Source of the DNA: Actinomycetota bacterium
GTDB taxonomy: Bacteria; Actinomycetota; Acidimicrobiia; Acidimicrobiales; Iamiaceae
Assembly: GCA_019639095.1 (NCBI GenBank)
Contig: JAHBSN010000007.1
Location: 1 to 34,649 of the forward strand
Direction of reading: 5' to 3'
Length of the DNA stretch: 34,649 nt
A program made the position numbers and the translations under genes. Shown piece after piece: positions 1 through 6,996 of this stretch (position 1 is the first letter of the stretch; each line of letters begins with the position of its first letter). A model generated the notes under the pieces. It had not been told where the DNA came from. It made no database searches and was given only the letters and a program-made list of their open reading frames with translations.

Positions 1-396
1 GAAGACCTCGGCCACCGCGGTCAGCTCGTGGCCGAGCGTCGCCTCGAACAGCGGACCGTTGTTGGTGAACGCCGCGGTCGGGGCCGAGACGCGGTCCACC
101 AGGCGCAGCACCCGGGGGTCGGGGTCGAACGCGGTGGCCCAGGCCGCCCGCAGCTCGGCGTCGTCGGTGTCGGGCCCGAGCGCCAGCAGGGCGCGCAGCT
201 CGGCGGTGAAGCCCGCCAGGTCGAAGCGGCCCCGGTCGGCGGCGTCGTCGAAGCCCGACGCGAAGACCAGCTCGTCGACGGTGGCGGCCGGCAGACCCGA
301 GAGCTCGGCCAGCCGGTGGAGGCGACGATCGGGGAGCCAGCGACAGACCACTCCGCCCAGGTCCATCACCAGCAGCTCGGGCGAGGGCTCGATCAC
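1..396 (-). CDS. HAD-superfamily hydrolase, 3' part missing at window edge
   Basis: Only the first 132 codons are present; the rest lies beyond base 1. The N-terminus has a strand followed by MDLGGVV, a HAD motif I of the DxGGV type in which the second Asp of DxDxT is Gly, as in the YihX-like HAD-IA branch. An all-alpha cap-like stretch follows, and TNNGPL near residue 115 fits motif II (T followed by N). Such proteins usually dephosphorylate sugar phosphates or other small phosphoesters in the cytoplasm; the substrate cannot be told. The GTG start at 396 is chosen because its bases overlap the TGA of the upstream acetyltransferase in a 4-base GTGA junction, which suggests translational coupling. 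An ATG lies ten codons further in. It is the last visible gene of a four-gene operon. Confidence 0.75.
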   Translation of the reverse strand, partial: MIEPSPELLVMDLGGVVCRWLPDRRLHRLAELSGLPAATVDELVFASGFDDAADRGRFDLAGFTAELRALLALGPDTDDAELRAAWATAFDPDPRVLRLVDRVSAPTAAFTNNGPLFEATLGHELTAVAEVF

Positions 397-926
397 GAGG
401 GGCCCCCCGAAGGCGCAGGGTCGGGCAGGTCGAGCTGGAGCAGGACGAGGTCCACCGGGCGTCCCCACTTGCGGCCGATGCCCGGCATGCGGGCCACCTC
501 GCGGAAGCCGTTGCGCTCGTGGAACCGGATCGACCCCTCGTTGCCGCCGTCGACGCCGGCCACCACCACCCGCCGCCCGTCCGCCGCGGCCCGTCGCAGC
601 AGGTCGTCGAGCAGCGCCTGGCCCACGCCCCGGCCGCGGTGGTCCCGGTGGACGTGGATCGTGTGCTCCACGGTGGGCCAGTAGCCGGCCTTGGCGCGGA
701 ACGGCCCGAAGGAGCCGTAGCCCACCACGTGGTCGTCGTCGCCGTCGGCCACCGCCACCAGCACCGGGAACCCGGCAGCCACCTGCTCGTCGTACCAGGC
801 CAGGCGGTCGGCGTGGGTCACGTGCTCGTCGAGCCAGATGGCGTCGGAGGTGTCGATGACCTCGTTGTAGATGTCGACGATCGCCGGCAGGTCACGTGGC
901 TCGGCGTCGCGCACCACGACGGTCAT
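393..926 (-). CDS. GNAT-family N-acetyltransferase (phosphinothricin acetyltransferase-like)
   Basis: A 177-residue single-domain GNAT protein, normal for the family. The N-terminus (VRDAEPRDLPAIVDIYNEVI) is typical of the Pat/YncA group that acetylates the amino group of phosphinothricin, methionine sulfoximine or related amino acids. The acetyl-CoA pyrophosphate loop is the HRDHRGRGVGQALL segment around residues 95-108 (Q/RxxGxG/A type), and the C-terminal FHERNGFREVA is the usual GNAT motif B end. Its ATG overlaps the stop of the oxidoreductase upstream (ATGA) and its own stop overlaps the HAD gene start, so the three are probably co-translated. The real acceptor is unknown; a detoxification or metabolite-repair role is inference. 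Confidence 0.85.
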   Translation of the reverse strand: MTVVVRDAEPRDLPAIVDIYNEVIDTSDAIWLDEHVTHADRLAWYDEQVAAGFPVLVAVADGDDDHVVGYGSFGPFRAKAGYWPTVEHTIHVHRDHRGRGVGQALLDDLLRRAAADGRRVVVAGVDGGNEGSIRFHERNGFREVARMPGIGRKWGRPVDLVLLQLDLPDPAPSGGPS

Positions 927-1927
927 CGGGCGTGCACCTCCCCGACCAGGGCGGCCAGGTCGGCGTCGGCGATCCCTCCGGGCGTGCTGAGCGCCATCCG
1001 GTCGGCGTGGCTGCCGTAGCGCGCCAGCAGGCGGCCGGCCACCGCGCCGGGATCGCCGCGGAGCACCACCGCGTCGAGGAGGTCGTCGTCGACCATGGCC
1101 GCCATCTCGTCCCAGCGGCCCTCCCTCGAGAGGCGCCGCAGCTCGGGGTGGAGGTGGCCCCGGCCCTCGGCCTCGAGCACGGGCGCGTAGGCGGGGGTGG
1201 AGCCGTAGAAGCCGATCATCCAGCGCGCCGCCGTGTCGAGGTCGCCCTGGAGGGCGGGGTCCGACGTGCAGGCCACGATGGCCTGGCCCACCACCGTGAG
1301 CTCGGACCGGGCCCGCCCCGCGGCGGCGAGGCCCTCGGCCACGCGCGGGAGGGTCACCTCGGCGAGGTGGCGATCCGAGGTGAAGGGGTGCACCAGCAAC
1401 CCGTCGGCCGCCTCCGTGGCCAGGGCCACCATCTTCGGTCCGAGGGCGCCGAGCCAGACCGGCGGTGCGCCGTCGGGCAGCGGCCCGGGGTCGAACGCCG
1501 GGGTCATGAGCGAGTGACGGGTGTGGGCGCCCTCGAACGCGAGCGGCGCGCCGTCCTGCCAGCGGGCCGCGATGGCGCGATAGGCGGCCACCCACTCCCG
1601 CATGCGGGCCACCGGACTGCTCCAGGTGGCGCCGTAGCGTCGCTCCACGTGGGCCCGCACCTGGGTGCCCAGGCCGAGCGCGAACCGCCCGCCGGAGAGG
1701 GCGGCCAGGTCCCACGCGGTGTGGGCCAGGTGCATGGGCGATCGGGGGAAGGCGATGGCCACGTTCGTGTAGAGCCGGCAGCCGGTGGCGGCGGCCAGTG
1801 CGAGCGGCAGGAAGACGTCGTGGGGGCCCTCGAAGGTGAACAGGCCGTCGACCCCGGTGGCGGCGAGCTCCTCGGCCCGCCGGCGCAGGTCGGGCGGCGA
1901 GGCCATGAGCAGGGCGTCGACCTCCAC
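923..1927 (-). CDS. LLM-class F420-dependent oxidoreductase
   Basis: A 334-residue luciferase-like monooxygenase fold protein. Recognisable pieces are the N-terminal strand MEVDALL, the TFEGPHDVFLPLALAAA segment, TNVAIAFPRSPMHLAHTAWDL near residues 54-75, the LSGGRFALGLG segment typical of the LLM barrel, and PPVWLGALGPKMV. This pattern fits the TIGR03617-type (MSMEG_2256-like) actinobacterial subfamily, predicted to use coenzyme F420 rather than FMN; the assignment is from memory of the family. The substrate is unknown. It lies 24 bp downstream of the glycosidase gene and overlaps the GNAT gene by 4 bp, so it sits inside the operon. The ATG at 1927 gives a full-length protein. Confidence 0.85.
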   Translation of the reverse strand: MEVDALLMASPPDLRRRAEELAATGVDGLFTFEGPHDVFLPLALAAATGCRLYTNVAIAFPRSPMHLAHTAWDLAALSGGRFALGLGTQVRAHVERRYGATWSSPVARMREWVAAYRAIAARWQDGAPLAFEGAHTRHSLMTPAFDPGPLPDGAPPVWLGALGPKMVALATEAADGLLVHPFTSDRHLAEVTLPRVAEGLAAAGRARSELTVVGQAIVACTSDPALQGDLDTAARWMIGFYGSTPAYAPVLEAEGRGHLHPELRRLSREGRWDEMAAMVDDDLLDAVVLRGDPGAVAGRLLARYGSHADRMALSTPGGIADADLAALVGEVHAR

Positions 1928-1951
1928 GGTCGCCGAGTGTAGGGAGGTGGC

Positions 1952-3268
1952 TCAGCCCTCGTGGCCGAGCCAGTCGAGGGCCACCGCCGCCGTCCAGGAC
2001 TGGGCGGGCGAGCCGAGGGCCTGGCCCGTGAGCGGATCGACGTACTCGGCGCAGCCCACGGCGCGCAGCTGGTCGAGGCCGGCGGCGCGGAGCCGGTCGG
2101 CGCTGCGTCGGTGCCCGGCGCGCTGGAGCGCCCACCAGACGAGCCAGGTGATCGGCGCCCACTGCGGGCCCCGCCAGTAGGCGCGCGGGTCGAACGCCGG
2201 GTCGTCCACCGCGGTGCTGGGCGGCACCGCCCACCGCAGCGCGTGGTGGCCGGCCGACGACGGCGACCACAGCCGCTCCACGAGCACGGCCGTGCGGTCC
2301 ATGGAGGTGCCAGCCAGCAGCGGGGCGAAGGCCGCCACCGTGTCGGCCACGAGCGGCAGGCCGGTGGTGCGGTCGACGTCGTGGCAGCGCTTGGCGTCCG
2401 CGTCCCAGCAGGCGTCCACCGCCTCTCGGGTGCGGTCGGCGGCGGCCCGGTGGCAGGCGGCGTCCTCGGGGCGCCCCGCCGGCACCGCCAGCTCGGCGAG
2501 CGCGTCGTCGGCGGCGGCCAGGATGGCGCTGAACCACACGTCGGCCACCCGGAACGGGTGCTCGGCCAGCGCCGCCGCCTGGTCGTGGTCGAGGGCCACC
2601 AGCCGGTCCACCAGGTGGCGGTAGCGGCGGTACTCCAGGTCGGTGGGCCGTTCGCCCGGATCGGCCACGTGGGTGAGGTCGGGACGTGCCGGCGCGTCGG
2701 CGTCGCCCGGGTCGATCGCCGCCAGCGCGACGTCCCACCGCGGGGAGTTGTCGAGGCCGCTCTCCCAGGGGTGCAGGATCGTGACCAGGCCACTGGCCTC
2801 GGGATCGCGTGCGGTGTGCAGCCACCGGTGCCACGCCACCAGGCGCGGGTACAGGTCGACGATGGCGTCGTCGACCTCGGCCAGCACGTCGGCGCCCCGG
2901 CGTTCGGCCAGCTGGCGCACGCGCGCCAGGGCGATGGCGTGCACCGGCGGTTGGCAGAGGGCGCTGGTGGCCGTGCCCGGCGGGGCGTGGCCCACCGTGC
3001 CCCAGGCGTTGGGGCCGGGCTCGTAGGCGCCCCGCGCCACCGTGAGGTCGAACACGATGTGGGGCACCATCCCGGTGGCCCACTGGCCGCGGAAGAGCGA
3101 CCACAGCTCGGCCACGCCGCGGAGCGGATCGAGGTGCGCCCACCCCATGGCCACGAACGCCGCATCCCACGACCACTGGTGGGGGTAGAGCCGGGGCGAC
3201 GGGCGGGTCCAGGTGCCCCGGGCGTTGCGCCACAGGACCGAGATCGCCTCCTGGGCCAGGTCGTCCAC
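1952..3268 (-). CDS. GH63/MGH1-like glycoside hydrolase (mannosyl- or glucosylglycerate hydrolase type)
   Basis: A 438-residue (alpha/alpha)6-barrel glycosidase of the size of mannosylglycerate and glucosylglycerate hydrolases. Hallmarks are YPHQWSWDAAF at 28-38, WATGMVPHIVFD at 63-74, WESGLDNSPRWD at 168-179 with the candidate general-acid Asp173, YWRGPQWAPITWLVW at 364-378, and EYVDPLTGQ at 408-416 with the candidate base Glu408. There is no signal peptide, so it acts on an internal substrate, probably a compatible solute or a short glucoside; which one cannot be told. The GTG start at 3268 has a -10-like TACCCT only 7 nt upstream, suggesting a leaderless transcript, and no ribosome-binding site is needed. 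It is the first gene of the operon that runs down to base 1. Confidence 0.8.
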   Translation of the reverse strand: MDDLAQEAISVLWRNARGTWTRPSPRLYPHQWSWDAAFVAMGWAHLDPLRGVAELWSLFRGQWATGMVPHIVFDLTVARGAYEPGPNAWGTVGHAPPGTATSALCQPPVHAIALARVRQLAERRGADVLAEVDDAIVDLYPRLVAWHRWLHTARDPEASGLVTILHPWESGLDNSPRWDVALAAIDPGDADAPARPDLTHVADPGERPTDLEYRRYRHLVDRLVALDHDQAAALAEHPFRVADVWFSAILAAADDALAELAVPAGRPEDAACHRAAADRTREAVDACWDADAKRCHDVDRTTGLPLVADTVAAFAPLLAGTSMDRTAVLVERLWSPSSAGHHALRWAVPPSTAVDDPAFDPRAYWRGPQWAPITWLVWWALQRAGHRRSADRLRAAGLDQLRAVGCAEYVDPLTGQALGSPAQSWTAAVALDWLGHEG

Positions 3269-3275
3269 GGCCGGG

Positions 3276-3281
3276 AGGGTA
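3276..3281 (-). promoter_or_regulatory. -10 hexamer for the glycosidase operon
   Basis: On the minus strand TACCCT ends 7 nt before the GTG of the glycosidase, the spacing expected for a leaderless mRNA. The same hexamer at nearly the same spacing precedes the vapB-like gene. No clear -35 box is visible. Confidence 0.4.
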
Positions 3282-3374
3282 CCGGTGCCCCGACGCCCGA
3301 TCCGAGCGGTCGGGCCCGGTTCACCGAGCCTTCACGCGCCGGTGACGTGCGGTGGGCCCGTCGTGGGGGCGCAC

Positions 3375-3380
3375 TAGGTT
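3375..3380 (+). promoter_or_regulatory. -10 hexamer for the acyltransferase gene
   Basis: TAGGTT lies 9 nt upstream of the ATG at 3390, in the 121-bp divergent gap with the glycosidase gene. There is no ribosome-binding site between it and the start, so a leaderless transcript is likely. The -35 region is not convincing. Confidence 0.35.
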
Positions 3381-3389
3381 GGCCGGGCC

Positions 3390-5282
3390 ATGGGAGACGT
3401 CGGGTCCACGCAGGACGCTCGAGCGACGGCGCCCCGGATGGCCCACGTGCCGGCCCTGGACGGCCTCCGAGGTGCGGCGGTGGCCGCGGTGCTGTGGTTC
3501 CACGCCGGGCACCTCACCGGCGGCTACCTGGGCGTCGACCTCTTCTTCGTCCTCTCCGGCTACCTCATCACCTCGCTGCTGGTGATCGAGTGGGACGGCT
3601 CCGGGGGCATCGACCTCCGGGCGTTCTGGGGCCGGCGGGCCCGTCGCCTGCTCCCGGCGCTGTTCGCCGTGCTGGTGGTGGTGGGCATCGCCGCCCGATC
3701 GCAGGTGCTGCCCGTGGCCCGCGGCCAGCTGCGCGGCGCCGGCCTGGCCACCCTCGCCTACGTGGCCAACTGGTACGCCATCGTGTCGGGCAACGGCTAC
3801 TGGGACCGCGCCCTGGCGCCGTCGTGGCTCGAGCACACCTGGAGCCTCGCGATCGAGGAGCAGTTCTACGTGCTCTGGCCGCTCGTGGCGCTGTTCGTGC
3901 TGCGCCGGGCCGGCGTGCGGGGCCTGGGCCGGGTGGCGGCGGTGGGGGCGGTCGCGTCGGCCGGGCTGATGGTGGCCGGGTCCTTCGCCGGCTGGAGCAC
4001 CGAGCGGCTCTACCTGGGCACCGACACCCGGGTGGCGGCCATCCTCCTCGGGGCCGTGGTCGCCTGCCTCCAGCGCTCGGGGCGGTCCGAGCCCACGGGT
4101 ACCCGGCGCGAGGTGTTGGCCGGTGCCGCGGTGGCCTCGGTGGCGGTGCTGGGCGTGGCGTGGACCGGGCTCGAGGGCACGAGCGACCAGCTGTACCGGG
4201 GCGGCCTGCTGGTGTGCGGCGTGGCCGCCGTGGTGGTCATCGCCGACGTCACCACCCCGGGCCGCAGCGTGGTCGCGCCGTTCCTGTCCCTTGCCCCGCT
4301 GTGCTGGCTCGGCACCATCAGCTACGGCCTCTACCTCTGGCACTGGCCGATCTTCCAGTACCTCCACCCCGGTCGCTTCGGGCTCACCGGGTGGACGCTC
4401 GTGGCCGTGCGCATGGCAGCGTCGGTGGCGGTGGCGGTGGCCTCCCTCGTGCTGCTCGAGCGCCCCGTCCTGGAACGTCGGTGGCCGATCCCGCTCGGCC
4501 CCCTCGTGCCCGTGGGCATGGCCCTCGCCGCGGTGGCCCTGCTGGTGGGCACCCAAGGGGCCATCGACCCGGTGCCGGCATCGGGCGAGGGCACGGCGTC
4601 GAAGGTGCTCCCCGGCCGGGAGGACGACCCGACCGTGCTCGTGGTGGGCGACTCGGTGGCCTACGCCCTCGCCGAGGACGGCCTCATCCCCGAGGCCGAC
4701 GAGGGCTCGGGCCTGCGCGTCGTGGACCGGGCCTCGATCGGCTGCACGATCATGCGCGACGTCGACGACCCGGTGGACGAGGTGATCCGCAACTGCAGCC
4801 CGGCGTGGCCCGGCGACGTGGCCGAGGTGCAGCCCGACGTGGCCGTGCTCCTGCTCGGCGGGTTCGCCGGGGTGGTGCCGGTGCCGGTCGACGGGCGCGA
4901 CGTGTGGCCCTGCGAGCCCGCCTTCGATGCCCGGTGGCGCGAGCGGCTCACCGACGCGGTCGACGTGCTGGGCGCCGACGGCGCCACCGTGGTGCTCGTG
5001 AGCGCACCCACCACGTCGCTGGCGGTGGTGAAGGGGGAGGACCCCGAGCGCTTCGACGCCCGGCAGGCCTGCACCAACCGGGTGCTGGAGCAGGTGGTGC
5101 GGGACCACCCGGGGGTGGTGCTCGCCGACCTGGCCGCCTGGACCTGCCCGGCGTGGCCGACCTGTCGGACCGAGGTCGACGGCGTGGAGCTGCGCGCCGA
5201 CGGCGTGCACTTCAACGACGAGGGCGCCAGGGTGGTGGCCCGGTGGCTGACTCCCCAGCTCCTCGCCGCCGCCGGCCCCTGA
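3390..5282 (+). CDS. Acyltransferase 3 (OafA/YrhL type) with C-terminal SGNH domain
   Basis: A 630-residue integral membrane O-acyltransferase. The N-terminal acyltransferase-3 domain (about 18-385) has ALDGLRGAAV at 22-31, WFHAG with His38, GVDLFFVLSGYLIT at 48-61, RRARRLLPA at 82-90, SLAIEEQFYVLWP at 152-164 and ISYGLYLWHWPIF at 310-322, with about ten hydrophobic helices. The last helix leads to an extracytoplasmic SGNH domain (about 413-630) with GDSVAYA at 420-426 (nucleophile Ser422) and DGVHF at 604-608 (Asp604/His607). In this architecture the membrane half brings an acyl group across the membrane and the SGNH half transfers it to a surface glycan, as in OafA or peptidoglycan O-acetylation. 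The target here is unknown. It stands alone, divergent from the glycosidase operon and convergent with aidB. Confidence 0.88.
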   Translation: MGDVGSTQDARATAPRMAHVPALDGLRGAAVAAVLWFHAGHLTGGYLGVDLFFVLSGYLITSLLVIEWDGSGGIDLRAFWGRRARRLLPALFAVLVVVGIAARSQVLPVARGQLRGAGLATLAYVANWYAIVSGNGYWDRALAPSWLEHTWSLAIEEQFYVLWPLVALFVLRRAGVRGLGRVAAVGAVASAGLMVAGSFAGWSTERLYLGTDTRVAAILLGAVVACLQRSGRSEPTGTRREVLAGAAVASVAVLGVAWTGLEGTSDQLYRGGLLVCGVAAVVVIADVTTPGRSVVAPFLSLAPLCWLGTISYGLYLWHWPIFQYLHPGRFGLTGWTLVAVRMAASVAVAVASLVLLERPVLERRWPIPLGPLVPVGMALAAVALLVGTQGAIDPVPASGEGTASKVLPGREDDPTVLVVGDSVAYALAEDGLIPEADEGSGLRVVDRASIGCTIMRDVDDPVDEVIRNCSPAWPGDVAEVQPDVAVLLLGGFAGVVPVPVDGRDVWPCEPAFDARWRERLTDAVDVLGADGATVVLVSAPTTSLAVVKGEDPERFDARQACTNRVLEQVVRDHPGVVLADLAAWTCPAWPTCRTEVDGVELRADGVHFNDEGARVVARWLTPQLLAAAGP

Positions 5283-5292
5283 CCGGAGGGGC
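5275..5292. terminator. Hairpin at end of acyltransferase gene
   Basis: GCCCCT/AGGGGC form a perfect 6-bp stem with a 6-nt loop that spans the acyltransferase stop codon; a weaker, wider pairing reaches the aidB stop at 5317. No U-tract follows, as is common in high-GC actinobacteria. Confidence 0.4.
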
Positions 5293-5316
5293 GGTGGACC
5301 CGGCCCGGCCGCCCGC

Positions 5317-6951
5317 TCAGGCGGTGGGCCAGGCCCGGTCGAGGATGGCGCCCACGTCGGTGCCGGGCGGCAGGGTGCCGAACGCCCGGCCGCCGTCGCC
5401 GCCGAGGCGCGTGGCGCAGAACGCGTCGGCCACCGCCGGCGGCGCGTGGCGCACGAGCAGCGAGCCCTGGAGGGCGAGGGCGGCGCGCTCCACGATGCGC
5501 CGGGCCCGGAGCTCGAGCTGGTCGAGGTCACCCAGCTCGGCGTGCAGGTCGTCGACGGCGCGATCGAGCCGGGCGTCGGCGCCCCGGGCCAGCGCGATCT
5601 CGTCGAGCAGCGCGGCGACCGACTCGGGGTCTCGGGCGGCGGCGCGCAGCACGTCGAGGCAGATCACGTTGCCCGACCCCTCCCAGATGCCGTTGAGCGG
5701 GCTCTCCCGGAACAGCCGGGCCATGGGCGCCTCCTCCACGTAGCCGGCCCCACCGAGGCACTCGAGTGCCTCCGCCGCGAACACCGGCGCCCGCTTGCAC
5801 ACCCAGTACTTGCCGACGGCGGTGGCGATCCGGGTGAAGGCGCCTTCGCTGCGGTCGTAGCCGCCGGCCAGCCGGGTCATCAGCGTGGTGGCGGCCTCGG
5901 ACTCCACCGCGAGGTCGGCCAGCACGTTGCGCATCAGCGGCTGGTCCACCAGGAGCTTGCCGAACGCGGCGCGGTGCCGGGCGTGGTGCACGGCCTGCGA
6001 CAGGCCGGCGCGCATCTGGCCCACCACGCCGATCACGCAGTCGAGCCGGGTGTGGTTGACCATCGTGAGGATGGTGGGGACACCCCGGCCCTCGTCGCCC
6101 ACGAGCCTGCCGAGCGCCCCCTCGAGCTCGATCTCGCTCGACGCGTTGGAGCGGTTGCCGAGCTTGTCCTTCAGGCGCTGCACCTCGATGGCGTTGCGGG
6201 TGCCGTCGGGGAGCCAGCGGGGCACGGCGAAGCAGGACAGCCCGGCGTCGGTGTTGGCCAGCACCAGGAACAGGTCGCTCATGGGCGCCGAGCAGAACCA
6301 CTTGTGGCCGGTGAGCGCGTACTCGCCGCCACGGCCACCGCCGTTCGTGGGCACGGCCCGCGTGGTGTTGGCCCGCACGTCGGAGCCGCCCTGCTTCTCG
6401 GTCATGGCCATGCCGGCGATGGCCCCCACCTTGGTGCCGGGCGCCGGGGCCGGCCCCGGGCTGGGGTCGTAGGTGGTGGAGGTGAGCAGCGGATCCCACG
6501 CGTCGGCCACCGACGGCTCGGCCCGCAGTGCCGGCACGATCGAGTACGTCATCGAGATCGGACACCCGTGGCCGGCCTCCACCTGGGTCCAGATGGCGAA
6601 CTTGGCCGCCCGGCCGACGTGGGCGCCGGGCCGGGGGTCGGTCCACGGCGCGCCGGCGAGGCCCTCGGCCACCGCCACCCGCATCAGCTCGTGGTAGGCG
6701 GGGTGGTACTCCACCTCGTCGACCCGGTGGCCGAAGCGGTCGTGGGTGCGCAGCACGGGCGGGTGCTCGTTGGCCAGCTCGCCGTGGTGGATGTTGACCG
6801 GGTCGCCGGCGAGGCGGCCCACCCGGCCGATGTCGTCGAGGTGCTCGGCGCCGCCCTCCCGGCGGACGCCGTCGAGCAGGGCGACGTCGAGCGCGGCGGC
6901 GTCGTGGCCCTCGAGCGGGACCGACTGGTTGAAGACCTGGTGGGTGACCAT
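5317..6951 (-). CDS. aidB: AidB-like acyl-CoA dehydrogenase-fold protein
   Basis: At 544 residues it matches E. coli AidB (about 541) and is longer than ordinary acyl-CoA dehydrogenases. Recognisable AidB features are the N-terminal THQVFNQSVPLEG, the HPAYHELM and HGCPISMTYS segments, AIAGMAMTEKQGGSDVRANTT around 173-193, GHKWFCSAPMSDLFLVLA, LKDKLGNRSNASSEIE, ALECLGGAGYVEE and SPLNGIWEGSGNVICLDVLRA. AidB is an FAD protein of the adaptive response to alkylation that binds DNA; its enzymatic role is unsettled. The gene lies 45 bp downstream of, and in line with, the fused acyl-CoA dehydrogenase, so it may share its KstR-like control. A ribosome-binding site (CGGAGGG) stands just before the ATG. 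An alkB gene lies elsewhere in the window but is not linked to it. Confidence 0.9.
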   Translation of the reverse strand: MVTHQVFNQSVPLEGHDAAALDVALLDGVRREGGAEHLDDIGRVGRLAGDPVNIHHGELANEHPPVLRTHDRFGHRVDEVEYHPAYHELMRVAVAEGLAGAPWTDPRPGAHVGRAAKFAIWTQVEAGHGCPISMTYSIVPALRAEPSVADAWDPLLTSTTYDPSPGPAPAPGTKVGAIAGMAMTEKQGGSDVRANTTRAVPTNGGGRGGEYALTGHKWFCSAPMSDLFLVLANTDAGLSCFAVPRWLPDGTRNAIEVQRLKDKLGNRSNASSEIELEGALGRLVGDEGRGVPTILTMVNHTRLDCVIGVVGQMRAGLSQAVHHARHRAAFGKLLVDQPLMRNVLADLAVESEAATTLMTRLAGGYDRSEGAFTRIATAVGKYWVCKRAPVFAAEALECLGGAGYVEEAPMARLFRESPLNGIWEGSGNVICLDVLRAAARDPESVAALLDEIALARGADARLDRAVDDLHAELGDLDQLELRARRIVERAALALQGSLLVRHAPPAVADAFCATRLGGDGGRAFGTLPPGTDVGAILDRAWPTA

Positions 6952-6996
6952 GCCCTCCGGTCTACCAACGGCCGGGCGACACGGACACCCGCGGCG

